From assembly GCF_002163875.1 (NCBI RefSeq), contig NZ_CP019333.1, positions 1,308,864-1,372,863 of the forward strand: a DNA stretch of 64,000 bases, given 5' to 3'. This stretch comes from Gilvibacter sp. SZ-19 (GTDB lineage Bacteria > Bacteroidota > Bacteroidia > Flavobacteriales > Flavobacteriaceae). Within the stretch, counting starts at the first letter, position 1. Each line of letters begins with the position of its first letter. This document shows positions 17,873 through 24,362 of this stretch, piece by piece. Position numbers and translations under genes: made by a program. A model generated the notes under the pieces. It had not been told where the DNA came from. It saw only the letters and a list, made by a program, of their open reading frames with translations, and made no database searches.

Positions 17873-18556
17873 TCAAAGGCTCAAATAATAATTCAAGGCT
17901 ATCCAAAATCTGTGCGAAGCCGGGCCATCGATAAAGGAGTTGATCCGATAATCCAAACCAAATTCGAGTTTTTCGGTATCTGTCATGCTGTAACCCACAA
18001 AAGGGACCAAGCGAATTTCAAGATCGTATTCTCCAGACTCGAACTGATTCAGATATTCGTGATTGATCTTTAAATAGAATTCCTTTGGGTCCACCGTTTC
18101 TCCATTAAAAGGTATCTGTGAAGCTAAGCGATACCGCAAGCGAAACTGCGGAGCGCTGTTTGCAGTAAAGGTTTGGTCCGTGGCAATGCGCTGAGACAAT
18201 CTAAAACGGGCCAAGTTATTGGTCCAGATGTATTGCTGTATGCTTCGATGCACAATTTGCTCTCCTCGAATACGGAACAAATAACCTAGGGCTAATGTTT
18301 TATTATAAGCCACTTTTTTGGCGACCAAGGTGGTGAGGTCGGTTAATATATATTGATAATCAAACGGGTTGTCTTCTTCAAATAAGCCTTCTTTAAAACC
18401 CTGACGAGACTCTACCTTAAAGTTGATCTTGTAACCGTGGTTCAAGCCTTTATTGAGGTTTACAGCCGGCAGTATACCAAACTGATACTCGCTTTGCCCG
18501 TAGGTGCCGGCCGAAATAACTAAGGCCAATAGCAATAAGACCTTATTAGTATTCAA
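17873..18556 (-). CDS. DUF2490 family outer membrane beta-barrel-like protein
   Basis: 227 residues with a signal peptide (MNTNKVLLLLALVISAGTYG). The mature part shows alternating amphipathic strands, a NLARFRLSQRI segment, LRYRLASQIPF and a C-terminal aromatic strand ending FWIALNYYLSL, as in DUF2490 proteins, which are predicted barrels. It overlaps the preceding gene by 11 bases, so the pair is probably translationally coupled and may act together at the envelope. Confidence 0.75.
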   Translation of the reverse strand: MNTNKVLLLLALVISAGTYGQSEYQFGILPAVNLNKGLNHGYKINFKVESRQGFKEGLFEEDNPFDYQYILTDLTTLVAKKVAYNKTLALGYLFRIRGEQIVHRSIQQYIWTNNLARFRLSQRIATDQTFTANSAPQFRLRYRLASQIPFNGETVDPKEFYLKINHEYLNQFESGEYDLEIRLVPFVGYSMTDTEKLEFGLDYRINSFIDGPASHRFWIALNYYLSL

Positions 18557-19124
18557 TGTTGTCTAAATTCTTTGGAATGAATTCTGCCGATCTCAATGGT
18601 GTTCCTTCGGCATCAAAAAGAAATTCATAACGCTTGTATTTTCCGTTGTCCTTAGTGTGGATCACAACCTCATACCTCAGGGTGAGTTCCGCCGCGCTTA
18701 AACGCTCGTGTAACCATTCGAAAACCTGCTTGGCAGGGCCGCTGTATTGAAATTGGAGTTTGTCTAAAGTGTAATGACCAAACCGCTCTTGTAAATAGTT
18801 CTCCATAAGTAAGCGCACTTGCTCTGGAGCGTGGCGCCAACGATGATCTATCTCAACGTCTTCTAGCTCACCGGAGGGGTCGAACTCAATACTGTAGCGC
18901 TTACCCTGATATCGCGTTTTTGCCTCAATCGAGGTTCCGTCTATAAAGTATTCCTTATACCATCGGATCTTTTTGTCAAAAGGAGCTGTGTCTATGAACT
19001 CTAATGCCTTAGTAGGCACGCTATCTCTGCTTATACGTATCTCGTTTTCGTATTTCTGCTGCGCAAATACTGTTGTAGAAACAGCAAGTAGCACAGTGAT
19101 AAGGATGGACTTAAAAAATTGCAT
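18546..19124 (-). CDS. Secreted protein, possibly PepSY-like
   Basis: 192 residues, signal peptide MQFFKSILITVLLAVSTTVFA. Contains two similar halves, each with a strand like YSIEFDPSGELEDVEIDHRW or YEFLFDAEGTPLRSAEF, the D/E-rich turn seen in PepSY-like periplasmic domains. That likeness is weak, so function is unknown. First gene of a minus-strand series with DUF2490, TfoX-like and DoxX-like genes. Confidence 0.6.
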   Translation of the reverse strand: MQFFKSILITVLLAVSTTVFAQQKYENEIRISRDSVPTKALEFIDTAPFDKKIRWYKEYFIDGTSIEAKTRYQGKRYSIEFDPSGELEDVEIDHRWRHAPEQVRLLMENYLQERFGHYTLDKLQFQYSGPAKQVFEWLHERLSAAELTLRYEVVIHTKDNGKYKRYEFLFDAEGTPLRSAEFIPKNLDNIEY

Positions 19125-19189
19125 CTTTTGATAGAATCGAATATAAAGATACGACCTAAGACCGATAATCGAAGTGGGTTGAAATTAGA

Positions 19190-19480
19190 TCAGTCTCCAG
19201 CTATAGGTGAACCAAATAGGCCTACCCCAATTTCTATAAAGAGTAAAATAGCCAAGAGTACTATGGCAATGACTATTATGTCTCTGTACTTCTGATTTTT
19301 AAAAATGCGAAGCGCTAGTTCAACACCCACTGCTGTACCAGAGATCAATAATGCTGCAAGCGCGAAGTCTTCCTTGCCCCAATTCACCGTTTGGTCAAAT
19401 TGCATGGCCAATGCAGGTAGTAGTAGCAAGCTAAGGCCACCGACAAGCATAGTAATAAACCTTTTGTTCTGTGCGGGCAT
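19190..19480 (-). CDS. Small membrane protein, unknown
   Basis: 96 residues from the ATG at 19480 (MPAQNKRFITMLVGG). Three hydrophobic segments at about 8-27, 38-58 and 66-88, with short charged links; no signal peptide. No family recognised. A longer frame to 19567 would add an unlikely leader overlapping the end of the upstream GIY-YIG-like gene. Confidence 0.6.
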   Translation of the reverse strand: MPAQNKRFITMLVGGLSLLLLPALAMQFDQTVNWGKEDFALAALLISGTAVGVELALRIFKNQKYRDIIVIAIVLLAILLFIEIGVGLFGSPIAGD

Positions 19481-19526
19481 AGTGTTTATGTAGGTGAAAT
19501 TAAAGGTACTAAAAACGCGGAGATTT

Positions 19527-19877
19527 TTAGTTGTACCACACGGCATATCGTTTTCTGCGGAGTTCAAGTGCCAAGGCTTCTTCCATTTTTAAGGCTGCTT
19601 CTCTACTGGGTAAGGGGTTGAGGTGATTGTAAAGGCTAGGCCTTAAGTAAAGGCCATACTTTTCAACCAATTTAGAAGAGATCTTGTGGCCTTTTTTGCT
19701 GATGTAACCAGACTTGTGTTGTGCAAATCGCTCTTTGGGTGAAGTACTAGTCATGCCTACATATAAGCATTGCAGCACCCCGTTGAATTGTGGATTAGCG
19801 CTACGGAATTTAGCATTCTCCGTAAATACTCTTTTTGAGAGCTCTACCACATAGACATAATATTGAGACTTGGACAT
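19527..19877 (-). CDS. GIY-YIG-like endonuclease domain protein
   Basis: 116 residues. Seen: first strand YYVYVVEL (6-13), then LYVGMTSTSPKERFAQHKSG (about 38-57), the second GIY-YIG strand with the conserved Arg and following His, and a later Glu in MEEALALELRRKRYAVW. An insertion of about 20 residues separates the two first strands. Single-domain proteins of this type may be repair or mobile nucleases; function is not known. It is the last gene before the repeat block at 19916. Confidence 0.7.
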   Translation of the reverse strand: MSKSQYYVYVVELSKRVFTENAKFRSANPQFNGVLQCLYVGMTSTSPKERFAQHKSGYISKKGHKISSKLVEKYGLYLRPSLYNHLNPLPSREAALKMEEALALELRRKRYAVWYN

Positions 19878-19915
19878 GGCATAAAATTACTGAGAAATCT
19901 GTCTTGTTTTATAAA

Positions 19916-20189
19916 GCAGCCGCGTAATAGGAAGGCCTTGAGTATTCAAACTCGCTTATACCTTTGTAATTGAAACCGACCCTCCAGACAATTTTGAGTT
20001 ATTCAAGTTACAAAACAGCCTGGAGGGCCACCCCTTCACCCCATTTGGGGCCCGAAATTATTTAATGCTAAAATGATGAATTGAAAGAGGAGTAATTTGG
20101 GACTTACCTTGACTTTATCGCATAAAAAAAGATTGGTGAAATGAAGTTTTACGAAGTAAAACCTAACATCCAGTGGATGTTTGATTGAG
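19916..20189. repeat. Hairpin-rich repeat unit 1 (left block)
   Basis: 274-bp unit beginning GCAGCCGCGTAA. Contains a long imperfect hairpin CCCTCCA (19980-19986) / TGGAGGG (20021-20027), CCCC-ATTT-GGGG, GTTTTAC-GAA-GTAAAAC (20146-20162) and AACATCC-AGT-GGATGTT (20165-20181). The CCGC-GTAA-GCGG hairpin seen in the other units has decayed here. Part of the non-coding 19878-20676 stretch; no credible gene in it. Confidence 0.85.
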
Positions 20190-20398
20190 GCAGCCGCGTA
20201 AGCGGAAGGCTTGAGTTATGAAACTCGCTTATACCTTTGTAATTGAAACCGACCCTCCAGACAATTTTGAGTAAATCAACTTACAAAACTGCCTGGATGG
20301 TCGCCCCTTCACCCCATTTGGGGCTCGAAGCTTTTTGATGCTTAAAATGATGAATTGAAAAGGGAGCCATTCAGGTCGTTTCTTGACTTTATTCCAAT
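20190..20398. repeat. Hairpin-rich repeat unit 2 (left block), 3' truncated
   Basis: Begins with CCGC-GTAA-GCGG (20194-20205, a GNRA-type loop), then the same AATTGAAACCGACCCTCCAG core and hairpin 20253-20300 (one mismatch) and CCCCATTTGGGG. After CTTGACTTTAT the unit stops matching unit 1 and runs into the 86-bp small-RNA element, so the GTTTTAC and ACATCC hairpins are missing. Confidence 0.83.
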
Positions 20399-20471
20399 AA
20401 AAAAAGGTAAACGAGAGTTTACCTTTTTTTGCCCCAAATCTACCATGAACTTAACCTACTTATGCTATGGT
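20399..20471 (-). ncRNA. Candidate small RNA, copy 1
   Basis: About 73 nt on the minus strand, starting ACCATAGCATAAGTAGG and ending in terminator GGTAAAC-TCTC-GTTTACC plus seven T. ACCAT at the 5' end can pair with ATGGT 25 bases later. A TATATTTG box ends six bases before the first conserved base. A second copy at 22226-22298 is identical except for two terminator-loop bases; identity continues 13 bases beyond the T-run. The T-tracts on both strands would let the hairpin stop plus-strand transcription too. I cannot match it to a named RNA family. Confidence 0.6.
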
Positions 20472-20476
20472 AAGCT

Positions 20477-20484
20477 CAAATATA
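20477..20484 (-). promoter_or_regulatory. -7 box of small RNA copy 1
   Basis: CAAATATA on the plus strand, TATATTTG on the minus. Placed five bases before the conserved 5' end, as expected for a Bacteroidota promoter. A TTA rather than TTG lies 16 bases upstream. Confidence 0.6.
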
Positions 20485-20570
20485 CTCTTTTAAATTTCAC
20501 TAATTCTTAATTATTAGATAAAAAACAAGATATTTCGTTGAAAAGCATTTTATGCCGAATTAATTACGGT

Positions 20571-20595
20571 AAAACCTCAGTGAAACTCAGGTTTT
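20571..20595. terminator. Weak hairpin downstream of the thioredoxin-like gene
   Basis: AAAACCT (20571-20577) / AGGTTTT (20589-20595). It could end transcription of the minus-strand gene whose stop is at 20677, but there is no T-run beyond the stem. The rest of 20485-20676 shows nothing recognisable. Confidence 0.3.
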
Positions 20596-20676
20596 ATAAG
20601 GGTTTTCCTACAATCACTATTGATACTGTACAGCCAGTCTTAGCTTGTTCTAGGGCGAGAATCGCACCTAAAAGAC

Positions 20677-21693
20677 TTAAGGATTAAGTGATGATTTAAA
20701 GTCATTAAAAGTATTGAATCTACTTTCTATTTTCCCATCACCAGAAATTAGAATATAGGTGGGGAAAGCCCAAATTGTTAAGTCCTTGGTCAAAGTATTC
20801 TCTTCCGCATAGACTTCACGATAATTTTGCCAAGTATAATTGTGCTTTTCCAAGTATTTCTTCCAAGTGTCGTGGTTTTGATCTGTTGAAATACCAATTA
20901 GCGTGATATCATTGTCGTCAAAAACTTGTAGTTGCTCTGCGATCTGCTTATGATCTCTGATGCAAGGTGGGCAGGCCACGAACCAGAAATCAAGTAAATA
21001 ACGTTTGTTTGGTTCTAAATTGAGTTGAGTGACCGTCTTTTCTAAGGTCTCAAGTTCGTATTTTGAGATAGCTACCTCGTCTACGTTAAGCGTACTTTCC
21101 AGGCGACTCACAGCGCTGAGGAAATGTTGCTTTAAACTATCAGACTGCTTTTCGTATAGCGGAACAAGTGCTTTAAGTTTAGTCTTATCGTTTTGATTTC
21201 TGTTTATGTAATTTATTGCGACTATATGTGCGAAAGGATGTTCTATGTTAGATTCAATGGTTTTAAGTAAAAACCGATCAAAGGTTAAAGAATCTGCATT
21301 CGCCTCGTCTAAACGAGTCATCTCCTTAAAGAAATCTATAGCCTCGTAATAGATTTTAGAGTTTATTACGGTGTCAATCTTAAAGCGATCGGCAACACTT
21401 CCTTTAACTATGACTTCTTGACCGTCTAGCCAAATTTGTTGCGTTTTACGCTTTCCATCAATATATACTCCAATATTGTATAGGTCGTTAACCCCCTTTT
21501 TAAAGTTGTGTTTAATGGTGGTTTCAAACGGCAGATGATGACTATCTGTCTGACCTATATCAGATATCCACACACTATCTATTTGCTGCTGGCTGGAAAT
21601 GCTTAGGGTGAGATCAAATCCCTCAGATTCTTCTTTTGTGTTTTCACAGCTAAAGAGTACAATCAGTAGCAATACTGGAATAAGTCTTTTCAT
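20677..21693 (-). CDS. Thioredoxin-like (TlpA family) lipoprotein
   Basis: 338 residues. Lipoprotein signal with cleavage before Cys16 (LLLIVLFSC). Residues about 25-200 resemble the helical DUF4369-type N-terminal region of Bacteroidota thiol reductases. Residues about 205-338 are a thioredoxin fold with redox motif CPPC (LDFWFVACPPC), IGISTDQNHDTWKKYL and cis-Pro in WAFPTYILI. Probably reduces or isomerises disulfides in the periplasm. It sits alone between two non-coding repeat blocks and its sampled sequence is clearly richer in A+T than neighbouring purF, hinting at separate ancestry. Confidence 0.85.
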   Translation of the reverse strand: MKRLIPVLLLIVLFSCENTKEESEGFDLTLSISSQQQIDSVWISDIGQTDSHHLPFETTIKHNFKKGVNDLYNIGVYIDGKRKTQQIWLDGQEVIVKGSVADRFKIDTVINSKIYYEAIDFFKEMTRLDEANADSLTFDRFLLKTIESNIEHPFAHIVAINYINRNQNDKTKLKALVPLYEKQSDSLKQHFLSAVSRLESTLNVDEVAISKYELETLEKTVTQLNLEPNKRYLLDFWFVACPPCIRDHKQIAEQLQVFDDNDITLIGISTDQNHDTWKKYLEKHNYTWQNYREVYAEENTLTKDLTIWAFPTYILISGDGKIESRFNTFNDFKSSLNP

Positions 21694-21801
21694 TGGTTAG
21701 TGATTAAGTGCGGGGAGAGATTCTAATCAATGAACGTAACTTTTACAGAAGTATTTTAATTGTGAAAATTGCAGGCATATTAAAAGACATCTCTGAAATA
21801 T

Positions 21802-21949
21802 TGAAACCGACCCTCCAAACAGTTTTGAGTTATCCAATTTACAAAACTGCCTGGAGGGCCGCCCCTTCTCCAAATTTGGGCATAATAAAAGATTGGTGAA
21901 ATGAAGTTTTACCAAGTAAAACCAAATATCCAGTGGATGTTTGATTGAG
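21802..21949. repeat. Hairpin-rich repeat unit 3 (right block), 5' truncated
   Basis: Joins the repeat at TTGAAACCGACCC. Hairpin CCCTCCA (21811-21817) with inner CAGTTTTG (21820-21827) / CAAAACTG (21842-21849) and TGGAGGG (21852-21858) is better paired than in the left block. GTTTTAC-CAA-GTAAAAC at 21906-21922. AATATCC-AGT-GGATGTT at 21925-21941 has a U-G pair where the other copies have C-G. 21694-21801 shows nothing recognisable. Confidence 0.83.
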
Positions 21950-22153
21950 GCAGCCGCGTAAGCGGAAGGCTTAGGGTTTTAAAACTCGCTAATACCTTTG
22001 TAATTGAAACCGACCCTCCAAACAGTTTTGAGTTATCCAACTTACAAAACTGCCTGGAGGGCCGCCCCTTCTCCAAATTTGGCGCATAAAAAAAGATTGG
22101 TGAAATGAAGTTTTACGATGTAAAACCAAACATCCAGTGGATGTTTGAATGAG
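21950..22153. repeat. Hairpin-rich repeat unit 4 (right block)
   Basis: 204 bp, starting with the CCGC-GTAA-GCGG hairpin. Long hairpin 22014-22061, GTTTTAC-GAT-GTAAAAC at 22110-22126 and an eight-pair AAACATCC-AGT-GGATGTTT at 22128-22135/22139-22146. It lacks the roughly 70-bp segment around CCCCATTTGGGG that units 1 and 2 carry. Confidence 0.83.
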
Positions 22154-22171
22154 GCAGCCGCGTAAGCGGAA
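22154..22171. repeat. Fragment of repeat unit 5
   Basis: Only the first 18 bases of a unit (CCGC-GTAA-GCGG hairpin and flank) remain. After this comes about 40 bp of unrelated sequence, then the shared ACTTTATTCCAAT that leads into small RNA copy 2. Confidence 0.7.
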
Positions 22172-22225
22172 ATCATTAGATTTTATGGACAGGCCAAATA
22201 GATTGATCGTTCACTTTATTCCAAT

Positions 22226-22298
22226 AAAAAAAGGTAAACAAGCGTTTACCTTTTTTTGCCCCAAATCTACCATGAACTTAACCTACTTATGCTATGGT
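22226..22298 (-). ncRNA. Candidate small RNA, copy 2
   Basis: Same 73-nt minus-strand element as copy 1, terminator GGTAAAC-GCTT-GTTTACC followed by seven T. Across the 86-bp shared element (22213-22298) the two copies differ at two bases, both in the terminator loop. A TATATTTG box precedes it at 22303-22310, although the bases between box and RNA differ from copy 1 in number and sequence. The region 22311-22419, before purF ends, shows only a repeated CGATAAA. Confidence 0.6.
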
Positions 22299-22302
22299 GA
22301 TT

Positions 22303-22310
22303 CAAATATA
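22303..22310 (-). promoter_or_regulatory. -7 box of small RNA copy 2
   Basis: TATATTTG on the minus strand, four bases before the conserved RNA start. TTA lies 17 bases upstream and TTG 11 bases upstream; neither is an ideal -33 element. Confidence 0.6.
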
Positions 22311-22419
22311 AACGATTCGGTCAATTATAATTAAGGCTTTTCCTACTTTTAGATTAAGGACGCCCTAAATTCGATAAACGACAAGCCCATCGATAAAAGG
22401 ACATTTTTTTTAACAGATT

Positions 22420-24321
22420 TTAGTAGGCGCGCTCTGGGTTGCCTTCAAAGAAGTTTATGTACGCCTGATTTACAACACGTTTGCCTCCTGGCGTAGGATA
22501 GTCTCCGGTAAAATACCAATCTCCTAAATTCTTAGGACAAGCTTGGTGTAGCTTTTCAACGGACTGGAACAATACCTTTACCTCTGCGTTCAGGTCAGAA
22601 CCATCGGCTAAGAGTTCCGCTATCTTATCAGAAAGCTCCTGGTCGCTGAAAGGCGCATAGAGTTCCTTTACATAATTAGTCACTTCTGCGTCTGGCAAGT
22701 GATGTTGCGCTTTACATTTGTTGTAGATCTCCTCTACAATTCCAGACGTTCCTCGGTCTTCATGTAGGGCCAAGGCCGCTTGGAAAGCTACAAAATCCTC
22801 CAATCGTGCCATATCGATTCCGTAGCAATCTGGATAACGGATCTGCGGAGCAGAACTCACCACTACGATCTGCTTCGGATTCAGACGATCTAACATCTTT
22901 AGGATACTCTTTTTCAAGGTTGTTCCACGTACAATAGAGTCGTCTATGATAACCAAATTATCTGTTGGTTTCACCACGCCGTAAGTGACGTCATATACGT
23001 GTGCAACAAGATCGTCACGGCTGCTATCCTCGGTAATAAAGGTGCGAAGTTTTACATCTTTAATAGCGATCTTTTCCGTGCGGATCTTCAGCTCTTGAAT
23101 GCTCAAAAGGTCCTCCGGCGTCAAGTTGCCAGCTTTATCTAAAATGGCTTTGTTTTTTTGCTGATTGAGCTCGTCTTGCGCAGCTTCTACCATTCCGTAA
23201 AATGAAGTCTCCGCAGTATTCGGAATAAAGGAAAAGACAGTATTTACAGTGTCGTGCCCAATAGCCTTTAAAACATCAGGCATCAATAAACGGCCCAATT
23301 CTTTGCGCTCTTGATAAATCTCCGCATCGGAGCCTCTTGAAAAATAAATACGCTCAAAGGAACAAGACTTGCGTTCTAAAGGTTTCAATATCTGAGAGAT
23401 CTTAACCTCTCCAGATTTTCGAACAATTATGGCGTGACCTGGATCTAACTCCTCTACAGCATCAAAAGGAACATTGAAAACTGTTTGAATGGCTGGACGC
23501 TCTGAGGCCACCACTACCACTTCGTCGTCCTTGTAAAAATAGGCTGGACGAATCCCGGCAGGGTCGCGCAGTACGAAAGAATCTCCATGTCCTAAAAGTC
23601 CGGCCATGGCATAACCACCATCCCAATCTTTAGAGGATTTACGAAGCACTTTGGCTACGTTGAGATTGTCTACTATATAAGGAGAAGCGTCTTTTTTATT
23701 GAGTCCCTTAGACTTTGCTTGTTTATAGAGTTTGCGAACGGCGTCATCCAAAAAGTGCCCGATCTTCTCCATAACGGTAATGGTGTCGGCCTTTTCCTTA
23801 GGATGCATTCCCAACTTGATCAAGTTGTTGAACAACTCGTTGGTGTTGGTCATGTTGAAGTTACCAGCAATGATAAGGTTGCGGTGCATCCAGTTATTCT
23901 GGCGCAAGAACGGGTGAACATTCTCTACGCTATTCTTTCCGAAAGTTCCATAACGCACATGCCCTAAAAGCAGCTCTCCTATATATGGGATGTTCTTTTT
24001 TTGTGCCTGTACATCGTCTGCGTACTCCGGATGCTCGCTGAGCTCCGTGTTAATTCTTTCGTTGATCTGAGAGAAGATATCCTGAATCGGTTGAGAGGCA
24101 TGAGAACGCACGCGACTAATATAGCGTTGGCCCGGTTCCACATCGAGTTTAATGCTTGCAAAACCAGCACCGTCTTGTCCACGGTTGTGCTGTTTTTCCA
24201 TCATCAGGTACATTTTGTTGACCCCGTAAAAGGCACTGCCGTACTTTTCTTTGTAGTACTCCAGAGGCTTAAGCAATCGGATCATTGCAATACCACATTC
24301 GTGTTTTAATGCGTCACTCAT
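22420..24321 (-). CDS. purF: PurF-like amidophosphoribosyltransferase, long form
   Basis: 633 residues, longer than the usual 470-510 of PurF. The N-terminal Ntn glutaminase nucleophile would be Cys9 (HECGIAMI), so an eight-residue propeptide must be removed or tolerated. Other marks are KQHNRGQDGAG, GHVRYGTFG and GNFNMTN, and the C-terminal PRPP motif VIIDDSIVRGTT (about 467). Family role: first step of purine synthesis. Many flavobacteria carry this long form besides a standard PurF, so it may have a specialised role. A terminator and 41 bases separate it from the upstream pfkB-like gene. Confidence 0.85.
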   Translation of the reverse strand: MSDALKHECGIAMIRLLKPLEYYKEKYGSAFYGVNKMYLMMEKQHNRGQDGAGFASIKLDVEPGQRYISRVRSHASQPIQDIFSQINERINTELSEHPEYADDVQAQKKNIPYIGELLLGHVRYGTFGKNSVENVHPFLRQNNWMHRNLIIAGNFNMTNTNELFNNLIKLGMHPKEKADTITVMEKIGHFLDDAVRKLYKQAKSKGLNKKDASPYIVDNLNVAKVLRKSSKDWDGGYAMAGLLGHGDSFVLRDPAGIRPAYFYKDDEVVVVASERPAIQTVFNVPFDAVEELDPGHAIIVRKSGEVKISQILKPLERKSCSFERIYFSRGSDAEIYQERKELGRLLMPDVLKAIGHDTVNTVFSFIPNTAETSFYGMVEAAQDELNQQKNKAILDKAGNLTPEDLLSIQELKIRTEKIAIKDVKLRTFITEDSSRDDLVAHVYDVTYGVVKPTDNLVIIDDSIVRGTTLKKSILKMLDRLNPKQIVVVSSAPQIRYPDCYGIDMARLEDFVAFQAALALHEDRGTSGIVEEIYNKCKAQHHLPDAEVTNYVKELYAPFSDQELSDKIAELLADGSDLNAEVKVLFQSVEKLHQACPKNLGDWYFTGDYPTPGGKRVVNQAYINFFEGNPERAY

Positions 24322-24343
24322 GGTTGTTTCCTTTCAATAAAAA

Positions 24344-24361
24344 ACGCCCGTAATTGGGCGT
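24344..24361 (-). terminator. Terminator between the PfkB gene and purF
   Basis: ACGCCC (24344-24349) / GGGCGT (24356-24361) with six-base loop, followed on the minus strand by TTTTTTATT. It sits directly after the kinase stop codon, so expression of purF beyond it may be reduced or separately controlled. Confidence 0.8.
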
Positions 24362-24362
24362 G

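Noticed and set aside
20399-20471. Short reading frames in the small-RNA element (plus-strand MNLTYLCYG..., minus-strand MVDLGQKKVN...)
   Set aside because: The plus-strand frame diverges completely after nine codons between the copies. The minus-strand frame runs through the terminator and changes Ser-Arg to Ala-Cys exactly at the loop, then ends differently. The pattern fits RNA structure, not a peptide.
21727-21915. 62-codon minus-strand frame in the right repeat block
   Set aside because: Its sequence is the translation of repeat unit 3 and is not kept open in the other units.
19916-22310. Insertion sequence or integron cassette array
   Set aside because: No transposase or integrase gene, no terminal inverted repeats with target duplication, and no typical attC sites; repeats are direct and internal hairpins are small.
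22149-22334. 61-codon plus-strand frame across the end of unit 5 and small RNA copy 2
   Set aside because: Crosses a terminator hairpin and is not matched at copy 1.
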